Assembly (NCBI GenBank): GCA_029939535.1
Contig: JAOZST010000001.1
Coordinates: forward strand, 12,139 to 76,138
Direction of reading: 5' to 3'
Source of the DNA: NBML01 sp029939535
GTDB lineage: Bacteria > Desulfobacterota > Desulfobacteria > Desulfobacterales > Desulfobacteraceae
DNA: 64,000 nt
Within the stretch, counting starts at the first letter, position 1; each line of letters begins with the position of its first letter. Below are positions 37,052-46,674 of this stretch, one piece after another. Made by a program: the position numbers and the translations under genes. Below the pieces are notes generated by a model. It searched no databases. It had not been told where the DNA came from and worked only from the letters and a program-made list of their open reading frames with translations.

Positions 37052-37079
37052 AAATGTTACTACTAACCGGGTAACATTT
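37052..37079. promoter_or_regulatory. Operator-like inverted repeat between mttB and the TrmB regulator
   Basis: AAATGTTAC and GTAACATTT are perfect 9-bp arms separated by 10 bases. The repeat lies in the 277-base divergent intergenic region, 131 bases before mttB and 120 bases before the regulator. It is the obvious candidate binding site for the adjacent regulator. Confidence 0.7.
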
Positions 37080-37198
37080 TTTCTTGTCTTTTTTTAACAA
37101 ACTCTCTATATCTATGTCAAGCTTAAAAAACAGCCAATAAAAAGTGGTAAAATACTCTATCCCGCAAAAAGTAAAAAGTCGGATCAAAGGAAATTTGC

Positions 37199-37984
37199 AT
37201 GGTAAAAATAAACACAGAATTAAAACTTGGATTGTCTGACTATGCACTTAACGCCTATGTTTCCCTGGCAGCAAATCATCCTGTTAACGGATCACAGTTA
37301 AGCCGGCAGTCCGGTATACCCAGGGCCAGGATATATGATGTTTTAGAAACCCTTATTGCCAAGGGTTTTGTCATTGAATCCAGCAAGGGAATGTACTCGC
37401 CTATTCCTTCCCGGGAATTTATCCGAAGGCTGCGCCAGGATTTTGAAATTATGCTTTCTTCCCTGGAAGAGAAATTAAAAAAGGCCAGACAAAAGCCTGA
37501 AAAAGATGTCATCTGGACCATAAAAGGCTATGGAGCAGCAATGGGCAAGGCAGAAGAGATGATTGACCAGGCAAAGGAAGAGATCTATATTCGGATGGCT
37601 CCTGAGGAGGGGCAGCATCTTGATGCAAAGCTCATGAAGGCGGAATCCCGGGGTGTGCAGGTAAAATATATTTCAATGAAACCCGGGCCTGGAAAATTCA
37701 AGTTTCAGATAATTCACCCCTGTCCTGAGCCCTGTGAGGATTCAAATACCAGGTTTTTTGATATTGTTGTGGATAAAGAAGAAATTTTATGCGGAATGTT
37801 CATTAAAGGTGATGAAGAAAGTTCAGTGATTAACTGGGGACTGAATAAGAGATTTGTCCTGTCAGGAAGGGACAGCCTGCGCCATGATTTTTTTCACTAT
37901 TTTCTCCATAAAATTAAAAATGAAAAAAAAGAACTTACCCAAAAGGAAAACGAATTATACGAATTTATCCAGAAAGATATTTAA
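37199..37984 (+). CDS. TrmB family transcriptional regulator
   Basis: 261 residues. The N-terminal winged helix (LGLSDYALNAYVSLAANHP, then SGIPRARIYDVLETLIAKGFV) is the TrmB HTH signature. A coiled coil (about 80-100) and a phospholipase-D-like C-terminal effector domain (about 105-250) follow. TrmB proteins are sugar or metabolite sensors that repress or activate transport genes. It diverges from the mttB/demethylase operon and faces the ABC importer, so it likely controls both arms. AAAGGA precedes ATG 37199. Confidence 0.9.
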   Translation: MVKINTELKLGLSDYALNAYVSLAANHPVNGSQLSRQSGIPRARIYDVLETLIAKGFVIESSKGMYSPIPSREFIRRLRQDFEIMLSSLEEKLKKARQKPEKDVIWTIKGYGAAMGKAEEMIDQAKEEIYIRMAPEEGQHLDAKLMKAESRGVQVKYISMKPGPGKFKFQIIHPCPEPCEDSNTRFFDIVVDKEEILCGMFIKGDEESSVINWGLNKRFVLSGRDSLRHDFFHYFLHKIKNEKKELTQKENELYEFIQKDI

Positions 37985-38156
37985 TTGGAAGTATAGGACA
38001 GACTTTAAAATACTTGACATCTGTAAATGTTCTAGATAGTTTTTTTGGGCTAGTAAAAAATTGTTAGTTGATTCATGTTTGTTAATAAATTACTAAGTAT
38101 ATTCCCGTGGCATTTTGTTATGGGAAAATTAATATTAATATGAACAGGAGGTTTTT

Positions 38157-39008
38157 ATGAAAAAATTGTTTATGGGCTGGGCTCTAATTTCAGCAATGCT
38201 GCTTGTCTTTGCAGGAACCAGTATGGCTGGAAAATCTGCACTTGAAGAAATTTATGAAGCCAAGACCATAGTGGTATCAACAGATGCCAATTATGCTCCC
38301 CAGAGTTTTCTAAACGACAAGGGTGAGTTGGAAGGGTTTGATGTAAGTGTTGCAAAGGAAGTTGCCAAAAGACTGGGTGTAAAGGTTAAATTTATTACAC
38401 CGGACTGGGATCTAATTACAGCGGGAAAATGGGGGAAACGATGGGATCTTTCCATAGGCTCCATGACTCCCACAAAAGAGAGAAAAAATGCTCTATTATT
38501 TACCCTGCCCTATTACAGCTCTCCAGCCCAGTTTGCAGTACATAAAGACAATACAGATATAAAAACCCTGGCTGATCTTGCAGGCAAAAAAATTGGAATT
38601 GCCGGTGAAACAACCAATGAAAGATATCTTCAGAAAGATCTTTCCATTGAAGACGTTAAAATCGTTTATCAGGACTGGAAACCAGGCAAGCTGCAGACTT
38701 ATCCCACTGATGCAAACCACATCGAAGATCTGTCCCTGGGTGATGGGGCGAGACTGGATGCCATATTTACATCCAAACAGACCCTTGCAGAGGCGATTCG
38801 ATCCGGATGCGGCAGTGGATGTCCCATAAAAATGCTGGGTGAACCACCCTATTACGAACCCCTTAGTTTTGCCCTGGATAAAAGTCGTGCCAACAGCCAG
38901 ACCCTTGTGGACAAACTCAATGAGATTTTAAAATCCATGTATGCTGACGGCACCCTGGTCAAGCTGTCGGAAAAATTCTATCATACCAATCTGATCCCAA
39001 AGTTATAA
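38157..39008 (+). CDS. ABC transporter substrate-binding protein, polar amino acid (family 3) type
   Basis: 283 residues with a signal peptide (about 1-24, ending SMAGK). The SBP_bac_3 fold is marked by VVSTDANYAPQSFLNDKGELEGFDV near residue 39 and SIGSMTPTKERK near 100. It would capture a zwitterionic or amine-containing substrate in the periplasm. Given the neighbours, a methylated glycine or betaine is plausible, but this is inferred. A TTGACA at 38014-38019 with a weak -10 lies upstream. A terminator hairpin separates it from the permease, a common device for making more binding protein than permease. Confidence 0.92.
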   Translation: MKKLFMGWALISAMLLVFAGTSMAGKSALEEIYEAKTIVVSTDANYAPQSFLNDKGELEGFDVSVAKEVAKRLGVKVKFITPDWDLITAGKWGKRWDLSIGSMTPTKERKNALLFTLPYYSSPAQFAVHKDNTDIKTLADLAGKKIGIAGETTNERYLQKDLSIEDVKIVYQDWKPGKLQTYPTDANHIEDLSLGDGARLDAIFTSKQTLAEAIRSGCGSGCPIKMLGEPPYYEPLSFALDKSRANSQTLVDKLNEILKSMYADGTLVKLSEKFYHTNLIPKL

Positions 39009-39020
39009 AATAAGAATCTG

Positions 39021-39075
39021 GAAGCGGTTTTAACAGTCCTGTAAGTCCGGACTATTTGAGACCGCTTCTTTTTTT
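39021..39075 (+). terminator. Terminator/attenuator between binding-protein and permease genes
   Basis: GAAGCGGT (39021-39028) pairs with ACCGCTTC (39061-39068). An inner AGTCC/GGACT stem extends it, and a T-run follows at 39069-39075. Confidence 0.8.
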
Positions 39076-39115
39076 CCAGTAACAGGTCCTAGCTATAAGA
39101 CAAAAGGAGATAGGA

Positions 39116-39982
39116 ATGACTGCCAATACCACACTCCCGGGAGCAGGGGGCATCCCTTTGGAAGCCCAGCAGGTTCTCAATCAAATTGAAGAAAAAAAAT
39201 CAAAGTACAGGCGAAATATGATCATCGCTTTTGTTGTTTTGATTATTTTTATGGTAACTACCCTTATAGTTTTGGGACTTGATTTCAAATTCATGGCCAA
39301 ATGGCTTCCCTTTATTCTTGCCGGCAGCGGATACACCTTTCTGGTGGCTTTCCTTGCCATATCTCTGGCCTGCATTCTTGCCGTGGTGGGAGCCCTGGGT
39401 CGGCTTTCCACAAACCCTATCTTCAACAGTATTGCAACCTCCTATGTGTCCCTTATCCGGGGAACCCCTCTTTTAGTCCAGGTCTATATGTGGTATTTGG
39501 CTCTGCCCCAGATCGGCAAAGCACTGGAAGCCTACGGAATTCCGGGAATTCAGCGTCTTCTTACCCTTCCTGCTGTTCCAGCGGGTATTCTGGCCCTTGG
39601 GGTGTGTTATGGTGCCTATATGACAGAAACCGTCCGGGCTGGTATTCAGTCCATTAAAATCGGTCAGACAGAAGCTGCAAAGGCCCTGGGCATGACCAAA
39701 GCTCAGACCATGAAAAGAGTAATTTTCCCCCAGGCCCTGAGGGTGATTATCCCACCGGTCTCCAATGAGTTTATTGCCATGATCAAGGATTCCTCCCTGG
39801 TTTCTCTGATGGGGGTGTGGGAACTTTCCTATCGGGCCATAAAGGTGGGGAGGAGGCATTTTCAATCCCTTGAAATGCTGATCATGGTGGCATTTATTTA
39901 TTGGATCATGTGTATGATCCTGCAATTTGTCCAGGAGAAGATTGAACGGCATATGGCCAGGGGCGACAGGAGGATATCATGA
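39116..39982 (+). CDS. ABC transporter permease, polar amino acid (HisM/GlnP) type
   Basis: 288 residues with five or six membrane helices. The inner-membrane permease signature of the family is present: [16 protein letters not shown], then the EAA loop [25 protein letters not shown] (named only to mark the segment). The first 60 residues before the conserved domain are longer than in HisM, with an extra N-terminal helix. It overlaps the ATPase gene by four bases (ATGA). Confidence 0.92.
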   Translation: MTANTTLPGAGGIPLEAQQVLNQIEEKKSKYRRNMIIAFVVLIIFMVTTLIVLGLDFKFMAKWLPFILAGSGYTFLVAFLAISLACILAVVGALGRLSTNPIFNSIATSYVSLIRGTPLLVQVYMWYLALPQIGKALEAYGIPGIQRLLTLPAVPAGILALGVCYGAYMTETVRAGIQSIKIGQTEAAKALGMTKAQTMKRVIFPQALRVIIPPVSNEFIAMIKDSSLVSLMGVWELSYRAIKVGRRHFQSLEMLIMVAFIYWIMCMILQFVQEKIERHMARGDRRIS

Positions 39983-40743
39983 CAAAAAATTCAACACCCA
40001 TGGTAAAAATCACCAATGTTCATAAGGTATTTGGTGGAACACTTCATGTGCTTTGCGGCATTGATCTTGAAGTGAATAAAGGCGAAACCATTGTGATTCT
40101 GGGGGCTTCGGGTTCAGGGAAAAGTACTTTGCTGCGCTGCATCAATTTTCTGGAAGAACCCACGGCCGGAACCATTGAAGTGGACGGGATTGCAATTAAT
40201 GCCGGTGAAAATGATAAGACAAGGGAAAATCATATTCTGGATATCCGCAAGAAAACCGGTATGTGCTTTCAATCCTTTAATCTTTTTCCCCATATGACTG
40301 TTTTGGAAAACATTATTGAAGGACCGGTAACAGTGCTGGGCCAGAAAAAAAAGCAGGCCATTGTCTATGCAGAAGAACTTCTTGACTGGGTGGGACTGAC
40401 GGAAAAGCGTGACGAACACCCTTCACGCCTCTCAGGCGGGCAGCAGCAGAGGGTAGCCATTGCCAGAAGCCTTGCCATGAAGCCCAAGGTCATGCTGTTT
40501 GACGAGCCCACCTCGGCACTGGACCCTGAACTTGTGGGGGAGGTGGTGGATGTAATGGAACGTCTGGCCAAAGAGGGCATGACCATTATTGCTGTAACCC
40601 ATGAAATGCACTTTGCCCGGGATGTGGCAGATCGTGTCTTTATCATGGATGGGGGCAACTGGATCGAAGAAGGACCGCCGGAGAAGATTTTCAATAACCC
40701 TGAACACCAGCGTACCAGGCAGTTCCTGGCCCATATCCTTTAG
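39979..40743 (+). CDS. ABC transporter ATP-binding protein, polar amino acid (GlnQ/HisP) type
   Basis: 254 residues. Walker [10 protein letters not shown] (about 38-46), signature [16 protein letters not shown], Walker [16 protein letters not shown] and the H-loop AVTHEM are all intact. It powers the importer with the preceding permease. The second mttB-like gene starts about 50 bases after its stop, on the same strand. Confidence 0.95.
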   Translation: MTKNSTPMVKITNVHKVFGGTLHVLCGIDLEVNKGETIVILGASGSGKSTLLRCINFLEEPTAGTIEVDGIAINAGENDKTRENHILDIRKKTGMCFQSFNLFPHMTVLENIIEGPVTVLGQKKKQAIVYAEELLDWVGLTEKRDEHPSRLSGGQQQRVAIARSLAMKPKVMLFDEPTSALDPELVGEVVDVMERLAKEGMTIIAVTHEMHFARDVADRVFIMDGGNWIEEGPPEKIFNNPEHQRTRQFLAHIL

Positions 40744-40796
40744 CCTGCAGATGAAATAAAGTGAACGAAATAGCCCGTAATTTTGAAAGGAAATTA

Positions 40797-42230
40797 ATGT
40801 TTGACCTGAAACCTGAAATAAGGGTCATGACCCGGGAACAGATAAAAAAAGTTCATGAAGATGCTCTTTTGATCCTTGAAAAAACCGGGGTGACTATTGA
40901 TGATCAGGATGCCAGACATCTGTTAGAAAAAGCCCTTGGAAAGAACCATAAGGGTGATGGATTCCATAAAGATAAGCAAATACATATACCCAGGGATCTT
41001 GTCCAGTGGGCAATCAAAGCAGCTCCATGTGAAATCAATATTTATGACCGCCTGGGCAGCCCATGTTTTTCTCTGACCGGGAATGGAACCCAGGAAGCAG
41101 TTTTCGGGATCGGAGTAACCAATCTCCATTATCAGGACCCCTTTACCAATAAAATTAAGCCTTTTCACCGCCATCACATGGCAGAGGCCACAGGGCTGGG
41201 GCATCACCTTGGTAATTTTGATTTTATTTCAACCCCGGGTGTGATCCAGGATCTTCCACCTGAAACTGCGGATGTACATGGGGTCCTGGAAATGATGGCC
41301 AACACTACAAAACCCCTGGTCATGCTTATTTCCGACTGGGATTCCTTTACTCCAGCCCTGGACCTTTGTGAGCATATCCATGGGGATTTATCTGATCGTC
41401 CTTTTATTATTCCCTATGTAAATCCCATTACCCCTTTGGTTTTAAATTCTGAAACCACAATGAAAATGGATGCAGCCATTAACAGAGGTCTGCCCTTTAT
41501 TTTTTCCAACTATGGAATGTCCGGAGCCACCTGTCCAATCACCCCGGCTGGAACCCTGGCCCTGCTAACGGCAGAACTGCTGGCAGGACTGGTATACAGC
41601 CAGCTTGTAAAAGAGGGCACCCCTATAATTCTGGGAAGTCTTCCTGCTGCCTTTGACATGAAGAATGCCGGCAGTTTTTATTCCCCCAATACTTTGCTGC
41701 TGAATCTGGCCTGTGCAGAAATGATGACATCTTACAAAATTCCCCACTGCGGGACTTCCGGCTCAGGAAACGGCTGGGGTGCGGATCTTCTCGCCGGCAC
41801 AACCCTTTGCATTAACCACTTTACAAGCTGCCTGGGCAGGGCCGGCATGATTCCCTTTGTTGGGGGCAGTTTTGATTCCCTTGTTTTTTCTCCTGAACTT
41901 GTGGTCTATGCCGATGATTTGATTTTTCAGTCAAGGAATTTTGTGTCAGGTTTCTCCCTGGATGATGAAAACACAGGGCTTTCAGATATATCCAAAGTGG
42001 GACCTGGGGGAAATTTTTTCATGTCAGATCTGACAGCAAAAAATTTCAGAGATTCCCAGTTTTCAAGCTCTATCTGGCCTTTTCTGAGCCTTGATAAATG
42101 GAGGGCCCAGGGCGAACCAGAGGCGGATAAAATTTTAAAGAACAAAACCTGTGAACTCCTTAACAACCCAACAACTCCGGAAGATCATGGGGAAATCCTG
42201 GCAAGGGGAGAATCTTTTCTCTCCCGTTAA
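40797..42230 (+). CDS. MttB-family methyltransferase without UAG (glycine-betaine-type paralogue)
   Basis: 477 residues, uninterrupted. The N-terminus LKPEIRVMTREQIKKVHEDA and the segments VTNLHYQDP, NPITPLVLN, EGTPIILGSLPAAFDM and KVGPGGNFFMSD place it in the trimethylamine methyltransferase family. At the pyrrolysine position it has Ser in CGTSGSGNG. Non-Pyl members such as MtgB of Desulfitobacterium demethylate glycine betaine and related quaternary amines, so this is the best guess. A GTG at 40761 is in frame, but AAAGGAAATTA directly before ATG 40797 favours the ATG. It follows the importer genes in one direction. Confidence 0.9.
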   Translation: MFDLKPEIRVMTREQIKKVHEDALLILEKTGVTIDDQDARHLLEKALGKNHKGDGFHKDKQIHIPRDLVQWAIKAAPCEINIYDRLGSPCFSLTGNGTQEAVFGIGVTNLHYQDPFTNKIKPFHRHHMAEATGLGHHLGNFDFISTPGVIQDLPPETADVHGVLEMMANTTKPLVMLISDWDSFTPALDLCEHIHGDLSDRPFIIPYVNPITPLVLNSETTMKMDAAINRGLPFIFSNYGMSGATCPITPAGTLALLTAELLAGLVYSQLVKEGTPIILGSLPAAFDMKNAGSFYSPNTLLLNLACAEMMTSYKIPHCGTSGSGNGWGADLLAGTTLCINHFTSCLGRAGMIPFVGGSFDSLVFSPELVVYADDLIFQSRNFVSGFSLDDENTGLSDISKVGPGGNFFMSDLTAKNFRDSQFSSSIWPFLSLDKWRAQGEPEADKILKNKTCELLNNPTTPEDHGEILARGESFLSR

Positions 42231-42271
42231 TAAAACAGGGGCGAAAAAAGCCTGGAAAGAAAAGGATTGAT

Positions 42272-43162
42272 ATGGATTTATGGCAGCTTCATGTTTTTGT
42301 TTCTGTCGTTGAAAATAAGAGCTTTTCAAAGGCATCGTCATCCATTAACCTTTCCCAGCCCACAGTGAGCCTTCACGTCAAAGAACTTGAAGATTATTTT
42401 CACTGCCGCCTTTTGGACAGGCTTGGGAAAACCACTGAACCTACAAAAGCCGGTGAAATCCTTTATCAGTATTCCAAACAGCTCCTGACCCTCAGGGACA
42501 AGGCTGAATCAGATCTGCATGATTTTTTGGGAAGAACCAGGGGAACGCTTTTTATCGGCGGCAGCACCATTCCTTCCGGATATATCCTGCCCGGACTAAT
42601 GGGGCCTTTTTTGGAAAAATTTCCCGGAGTTTCCATGGAATTGACAGCCGGGGATACCCTTGAGGTTATCAGGAAAATCAAAAAAGGAAAAATAGAAATC
42701 GGCATTGTGGGCGCTAAAATTGATGACCCAGGGATAACACAGGAAAAATTGATTTCCGATGAAATGAAACTCATCGTTCCCCCAGACCATAAATGGGCCC
42801 AAAGAACTTTTGTTGATGTCTCAAAGCTTTTTAAAGAAAAAGTGATTGCAAGGGAAAAAGGATCAGGAACCTGGCAGTCCATTTGTAAAAGCCTGGAAGC
42901 AGCCGGGTTCCATTCAAACAATTTGAACATTTGTGTGACCATGGGCAACACGGTCTCTGTCATTCAAGGGATTTTGCACCATGTGGGGATATCCATCCTT
43001 TCAACCATAGCTGTCCGGGATGATATCAATAAAGGGAGATTAATAGAATTGTCCGTAAGGGGTCTAAACCTTGACCGCTATTTTTATCTGACCCTGTCCA
43101 AAAAAAGGGCACGGTCCCCCATCTGCAATAAATTTATCGAATTCGCAAGACATACCCTATAG
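42272..43162 (+). CDS. LysR family transcriptional regulator
   Basis: 296 residues. The HTH is at about 1-60 (LHVFVSVVENKSFSKASSS, then NLSQPTVSLHVKELE). The effector domain at about 90-290 resembles CysB/CysL-type sensors. It lies 41 bases after the second mttB-like gene and may regulate it. It could instead belong with the pst-like operon that starts 200 bases downstream. The coinducer is unknown. Confidence 0.9.
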   Translation: MDLWQLHVFVSVVENKSFSKASSSINLSQPTVSLHVKELEDYFHCRLLDRLGKTTEPTKAGEILYQYSKQLLTLRDKAESDLHDFLGRTRGTLFIGGSTIPSGYILPGLMGPFLEKFPGVSMELTAGDTLEVIRKIKKGKIEIGIVGAKIDDPGITQEKLISDEMKLIVPPDHKWAQRTFVDVSKLFKEKVIAREKGSGTWQSICKSLEAAGFHSNNLNICVTMGNTVSVIQGILHHVGISILSTIAVRDDINKGRLIELSVRGLNLDRYFYLTLSKKRARSPICNKFIEFARHTL

Positions 43163-43364
43163 AAATATCCAATACTTTTTGGGATTTAAATCAGAACAAT
43201 CAATTTGATTTATCCCCTCTGCCTGTTTTATTACCCCAGCAAAATGATTCGACATTTTAAACATCATCTTTGGTGTAAAAACCAATACTGGAAATATAAA
43301 CGGCCATATAAAATGTACAATCCAGGATGAAATAAAGCAGAGACAGCTTACAAGGAGAAAAAAA

Positions 43365-44198
43365 TTGAAAAAGATTACCGTAACAAAATGGGTTATTTTG
43401 ATTGCAATATTTATGATAACAGCAGTGATTTGTTCTGCTTCAGAGCTTGATTCTTTTACAGGGGAAAAAGGTGTGCTGAGGATTTCAGGGGGTACTGCCC
43501 ACATACCCGTGATGAAGGAAGCAGCCAGGAGAATCATGATCTTTAACCCGGACATCCAGATTACCATTGCAGGAGGCGGATCTGGTGCCGGGATCAAGCA
43601 GGTTGGGGAAGGACTGGTAAACATTGGGAATTCAGGCAGGCAGGCTACAGAATCGGAAGTCAGCAGATATGGCCTTGTCATGTATAAATGGGCCATTGAT
43701 GGAGTTGCTGCCGTTGTGAATCCTGGAAACCCTGTAAAGAAGCTGTCCGGGAAACAGCTCCAGGACATATTTGCAGGAACTATTTTAAACTGGAAAGCCC
43801 TTGGAGGGGAAGACAGGGGGATCAATATCTATACCCGGGATGAATCCAGCGGAACCCGTGCTGTGTTCTGGAAAAAAGCCTTGAATAAGGGAATTATTTC
43901 CGGTAAAGCGAATTTTATCGTTTCCAACGGTGCCATGAAATCAGCGATTACCAATGATCCATATGCCATTGGATATGTTTCGGTGGGGTATATTGACAAG
44001 ACCGTGTGCCCGGTTCGAGTGGATAATGTGGCTCCTGATCTGGATACGGTTAAAAATGGAGAATACAAGGTTGCAAGGGGGCTATACAGCAATACCAGGG
44101 GGGATGCCTCAGGCCTGGCGAAAAAATTCATTGATTACCTTTTAAGTCCTGCCGGTCAGGGGATTGCAGCTGAAAAAGGGTTTATCCCGGTCGACTGA
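43365..44198 (+). CDS. PstS-like phosphate/oxyanion ABC substrate-binding protein
   Basis: 277 residues with a signal peptide (about 1-25). PBP-like motifs ISGGTAHIPVMKEAA, AGGGSGAGIKQV and RDESSGTRAVFWK are those of PstS phosphate-binding proteins. The start is TTG 43365 after AAGGAG. No PhoB-box (CTGTCAT repeat) was seen in the 200 bases upstream. The stop TGA shares a base with the pstC-like start (TGATG). Confidence 0.88.
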   Translation: MKKITVTKWVILIAIFMITAVICSASELDSFTGEKGVLRISGGTAHIPVMKEAARRIMIFNPDIQITIAGGGSGAGIKQVGEGLVNIGNSGRQATESEVSRYGLVMYKWAIDGVAAVVNPGNPVKKLSGKQLQDIFAGTILNWKALGGEDRGINIYTRDESSGTRAVFWKKALNKGIISGKANFIVSNGAMKSAITNDPYAIGYVSVGYIDKTVCPVRVDNVAPDLDTVKNGEYKVARGLYSNTRGDASGLAKKFIDYLLSPAGQGIAAEKGFIPVD

Positions 44199-45046
44199 TG
44201 CAGCACAGGGAGCATATCGCAGGAATTATTTTTTGGGGTGCCACGGCTTTAAGTGCCGGGGTCACCTTGGCTGTTTTGGGTTTTATGGTGATTTTGAGCC
44301 TGCCAATCATAAAAAATGATATGATTCTGGAAGTCCTGACGGGTCCATGGTCTCCTGACCACGGGCTTTTCGGTATACTGCCCATGATTGTGGGAACCCT
44401 TTGCATCGCCCTTTTGAGTCTGGTTGTCAGCTTCCCTGTAAGCCTTGGCTGTTCCATTTTTATTGAAATCATCCGCCCGGACAAACCCGGCAGATTTTTG
44501 AAAAAATTTGTCAAGCTCATGACCGCTGTCCCTACTGTTATTTACGGGTTTGTCGGGGTTTTTTTACTGGTTCCCCAAGTGAGAGGATTTGTTTCCCATG
44601 GCTCTGGCATGTGTATTCTGTCGGCTTCTCTTATGCTGGGACTTGTAATCTCCCCCACAATGATTCTGTTCTTTTCCCAAAGTTTTGCCAGGGTTCCCAA
44701 AACCTATCTGAATGCAGTGGATGCCCTGGGAGGAACCCAATTTCAAAAATTGATCTACCTTCTATTACCCCAGGCCTGGCCGGGAATTTTGACCGGTATT
44801 ATATTGGCATTTGGAAGAGCTATGGGAGACACCCTCATCGCTCTCATGATCAGCGGTAACTCAGTTGTGCTGCCGACATCCCCATTGGATTCTGCCAGGA
44901 CTTTGACAGCCCATATTGCCATGATTATTGCGGCTGATTTTGACAGCATTGAATTTAAAACCATATTTGTGTGCGGTGGTATCCTGTATTTAATGACAAG
45001 CTTTGGCATTTTTCTGGCAAGGTTTTCAGCCGGGAAACAAAACTGA
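44198..45046 (+). CDS. PstC-like ABC permease
   Basis: 282 residues with about six membrane helices. The permease signature lies around GTQFQKLIYLLLPQAWPGIL, and the AVPTVIYGFVGVF segment is PstC-type. It pairs with the next permease as a heterodimer. TGATG overlaps on both sides show tight coupling. Confidence 0.9.
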   Translation: MQHREHIAGIIFWGATALSAGVTLAVLGFMVILSLPIIKNDMILEVLTGPWSPDHGLFGILPMIVGTLCIALLSLVVSFPVSLGCSIFIEIIRPDKPGRFLKKFVKLMTAVPTVIYGFVGVFLLVPQVRGFVSHGSGMCILSASLMLGLVISPTMILFFSQSFARVPKTYLNAVDALGGTQFQKLIYLLLPQAWPGILTGIILAFGRAMGDTLIALMISGNSVVLPTSPLDSARTLTAHIAMIIAADFDSIEFKTIFVCGGILYLMTSFGIFLARFSAGKQN

Positions 45047-45930
45047 TGGGAAAAAATGTCTGGGATATGCTGCTGGGTTTTTTTGCATGGTGTTGCGCTA
45101 TTTTGCTTGTGGGAAGCATGATTTTGATTATCGGATTTTTAATTTTAAAAGGGTACAAGGCCATCAGCCTGGAACTGATCTTTGCCAATACCAGCCCCCT
45201 GGAGGCCCTGCTATTTAAACAGCAGGTCTTTGGCGGCCTTTTCCCGGCCATGGTCGGAACCTTTTTTCTTATTTTGCTCTCCATTGGTTTTGCCCTTCCT
45301 TTGGGCCTTGCTTCGGGAATTTTTCTGGCTGAATATGCACCAGACTCAATAAAAAAAATCTTTAGTCTGTGCTTTGATATCCTTGCCGGGGTACCCTCTA
45401 TTGTTATTGGACTTTTCGGGTTTTCCATCACTGTTTTGCTGCATCACTCCTTTAACAGCCAAATATTCCCCTGCCTGTTGATTTCCGCCCTGTCACTGGC
45501 CTTTCTAGTGCTGCCTTATATCATTAAAACTACCCAGGTTGCCCTTGAAAGCCTTCCCCTGCTTCTTAGGCTGACAGCCCCCAGCCTGGGCGCAACAAAA
45601 CTTGAAAATATTTTTCTGGTTCTTCTTCCGGCTTCAATCTCTGACATTACCAGTGGCATTGTCCTTGCCATTGGCAGGTGTGCTGAGGATACAGCGGTTA
45701 TCATGCTGACAGGGGTTGTCGCTGTAGCAGGCATTCCAAAATCAATTTTTTCAGGTTTTGAAGCCCTGCCTTTTTATATTTATTATATTGCTTCAGAGTA
45801 TTCTGATCAATTTGAACTTATGAAAGGGTATGGTGCAGCCATAATTTTATTACTGATTTGTGCCGTGCTTTTTGGTATATCCCATTGGGTTAAGGAATGG
45901 CTGACAGCAAAGACAAGGTTCAGTTACTGA
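45046..45930 (+). CDS. PstA-like ABC permease
   Basis: About 294 residues with six membrane helices. GVPSIVIGLFGF and the EAA-type loop SLGATKLENIFLVLLPASISDI are PstA-type. The frame is open to 44971, but ATG 45046 in TGATG overlap with pstC is the natural start. Confidence 0.9.
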   Translation: MGKNVWDMLLGFFAWCCAILLVGSMILIIGFLILKGYKAISLELIFANTSPLEALLFKQQVFGGLFPAMVGTFFLILLSIGFALPLGLASGIFLAEYAPDSIKKIFSLCFDILAGVPSIVIGLFGFSITVLLHHSFNSQIFPCLLISALSLAFLVLPYIIKTTQVALESLPLLLRLTAPSLGATKLENIFLVLLPASISDITSGIVLAIGRCAEDTAVIMLTGVVAVAGIPKSIFSGFEALPFYIYYIASEYSDQFELMKGYGAAIILLLICAVLFGISHWVKEWLTAKTRFSY

Positions 45931-45936
45931 TTGATA

Positions 45937-46641
45937 ATGGGAAAAAAACAGATAAAAATTCAAATTAAAAAACTGGGATTTTATTATAAAAATCAACAAA
46001 TTTTTGAAAATATCTGTATTGAATTTGAAAAAAAATCCATCACCTCCATTTCAGGACCGTCGGGCCAGGGGAAATCATCCTTTCTCATGGCTCTGAACCG
46101 TCTGTGGGAAAGCATTGAAGATGCCAAAGTCAAAGGCACCATTCTCATGGATTTTGGTAACGGTTTTGAAGATATCTACCATAAGAATTATTCCGTAACA
46201 GAGCTTCGGCAAAGGGTGGGGATGGTGTTCCAGGTTCCCAATCCCCTGCCCATGAGTATTTATAAAAATATTGAGTTCCCTTTAAAATTGAGGGGAGAAA
46301 AAAATAAAACCATAATCGCAGAAAAAGTTGAGCAGGCCCTTACAGAATCTTTCCTCTGGGATGAGGTAAAAGATAGGCTTTCCTCAGATGCCGGCCTTCT
46401 TTCCGGGGGACAGCAGCAGCGGCTTTGCATTGCAAGGGCTCTGGTTCTCGAACCCCAGGTTCTGCTCTTAGATGAACCTACTTCCTCCCTGGATGAAACA
46501 TCTGCCCGGGTGATCGAAGACCTGCTCGTACAATTGAAAAAAAAATGTACCATCATCCTGGTATCCCACCATATAGACCAGGTAGATCGTATTGCTGACA
46601 ATAAACTGGTATTATCCGACCGAAGATTGGAACAAAAATAA
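45937..46641 (+). CDS. PstB-like ABC ATP-binding protein
   Basis: 234 residues. Walker A is GPSGQGKSS, with Gln and a second Ser where PstB usually has GPSGCGKST. The signature [16 protein letters not shown] and Walker B LLLDEPTSSLDE are normal. It is shorter than typical PstB (about 250). ATG 45937 is used; a TTG at 45931 is also in frame. There is no phoU in the operon. Confidence 0.9.
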   Translation: MGKKQIKIQIKKLGFYYKNQQIFENICIEFEKKSITSISGPSGQGKSSFLMALNRLWESIEDAKVKGTILMDFGNGFEDIYHKNYSVTELRQRVGMVFQVPNPLPMSIYKNIEFPLKLRGEKNKTIIAEKVEQALTESFLWDEVKDRLSSDAGLLSGGQQQRLCIARALVLEPQVLLLDEPTSSLDETSARVIEDLLVQLKKKCTIILVSHHIDQVDRIADNKLVLSDRRLEQK

Positions 46642-46674
46642 AAAAATGATCATCAAGGGTAAAAGGAGAAAATT

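Noticed and set aside
36922..37198. Cobalamin or other riboswitch upstream of mttB or the ASKHA genes
   Set aside because: No B12-box or similar conserved core was seen; only an inverted repeat.
43163..43364. PhoB box upstream of the pstS-like gene
   Set aside because: No CTGTCAT-type direct repeats are present.
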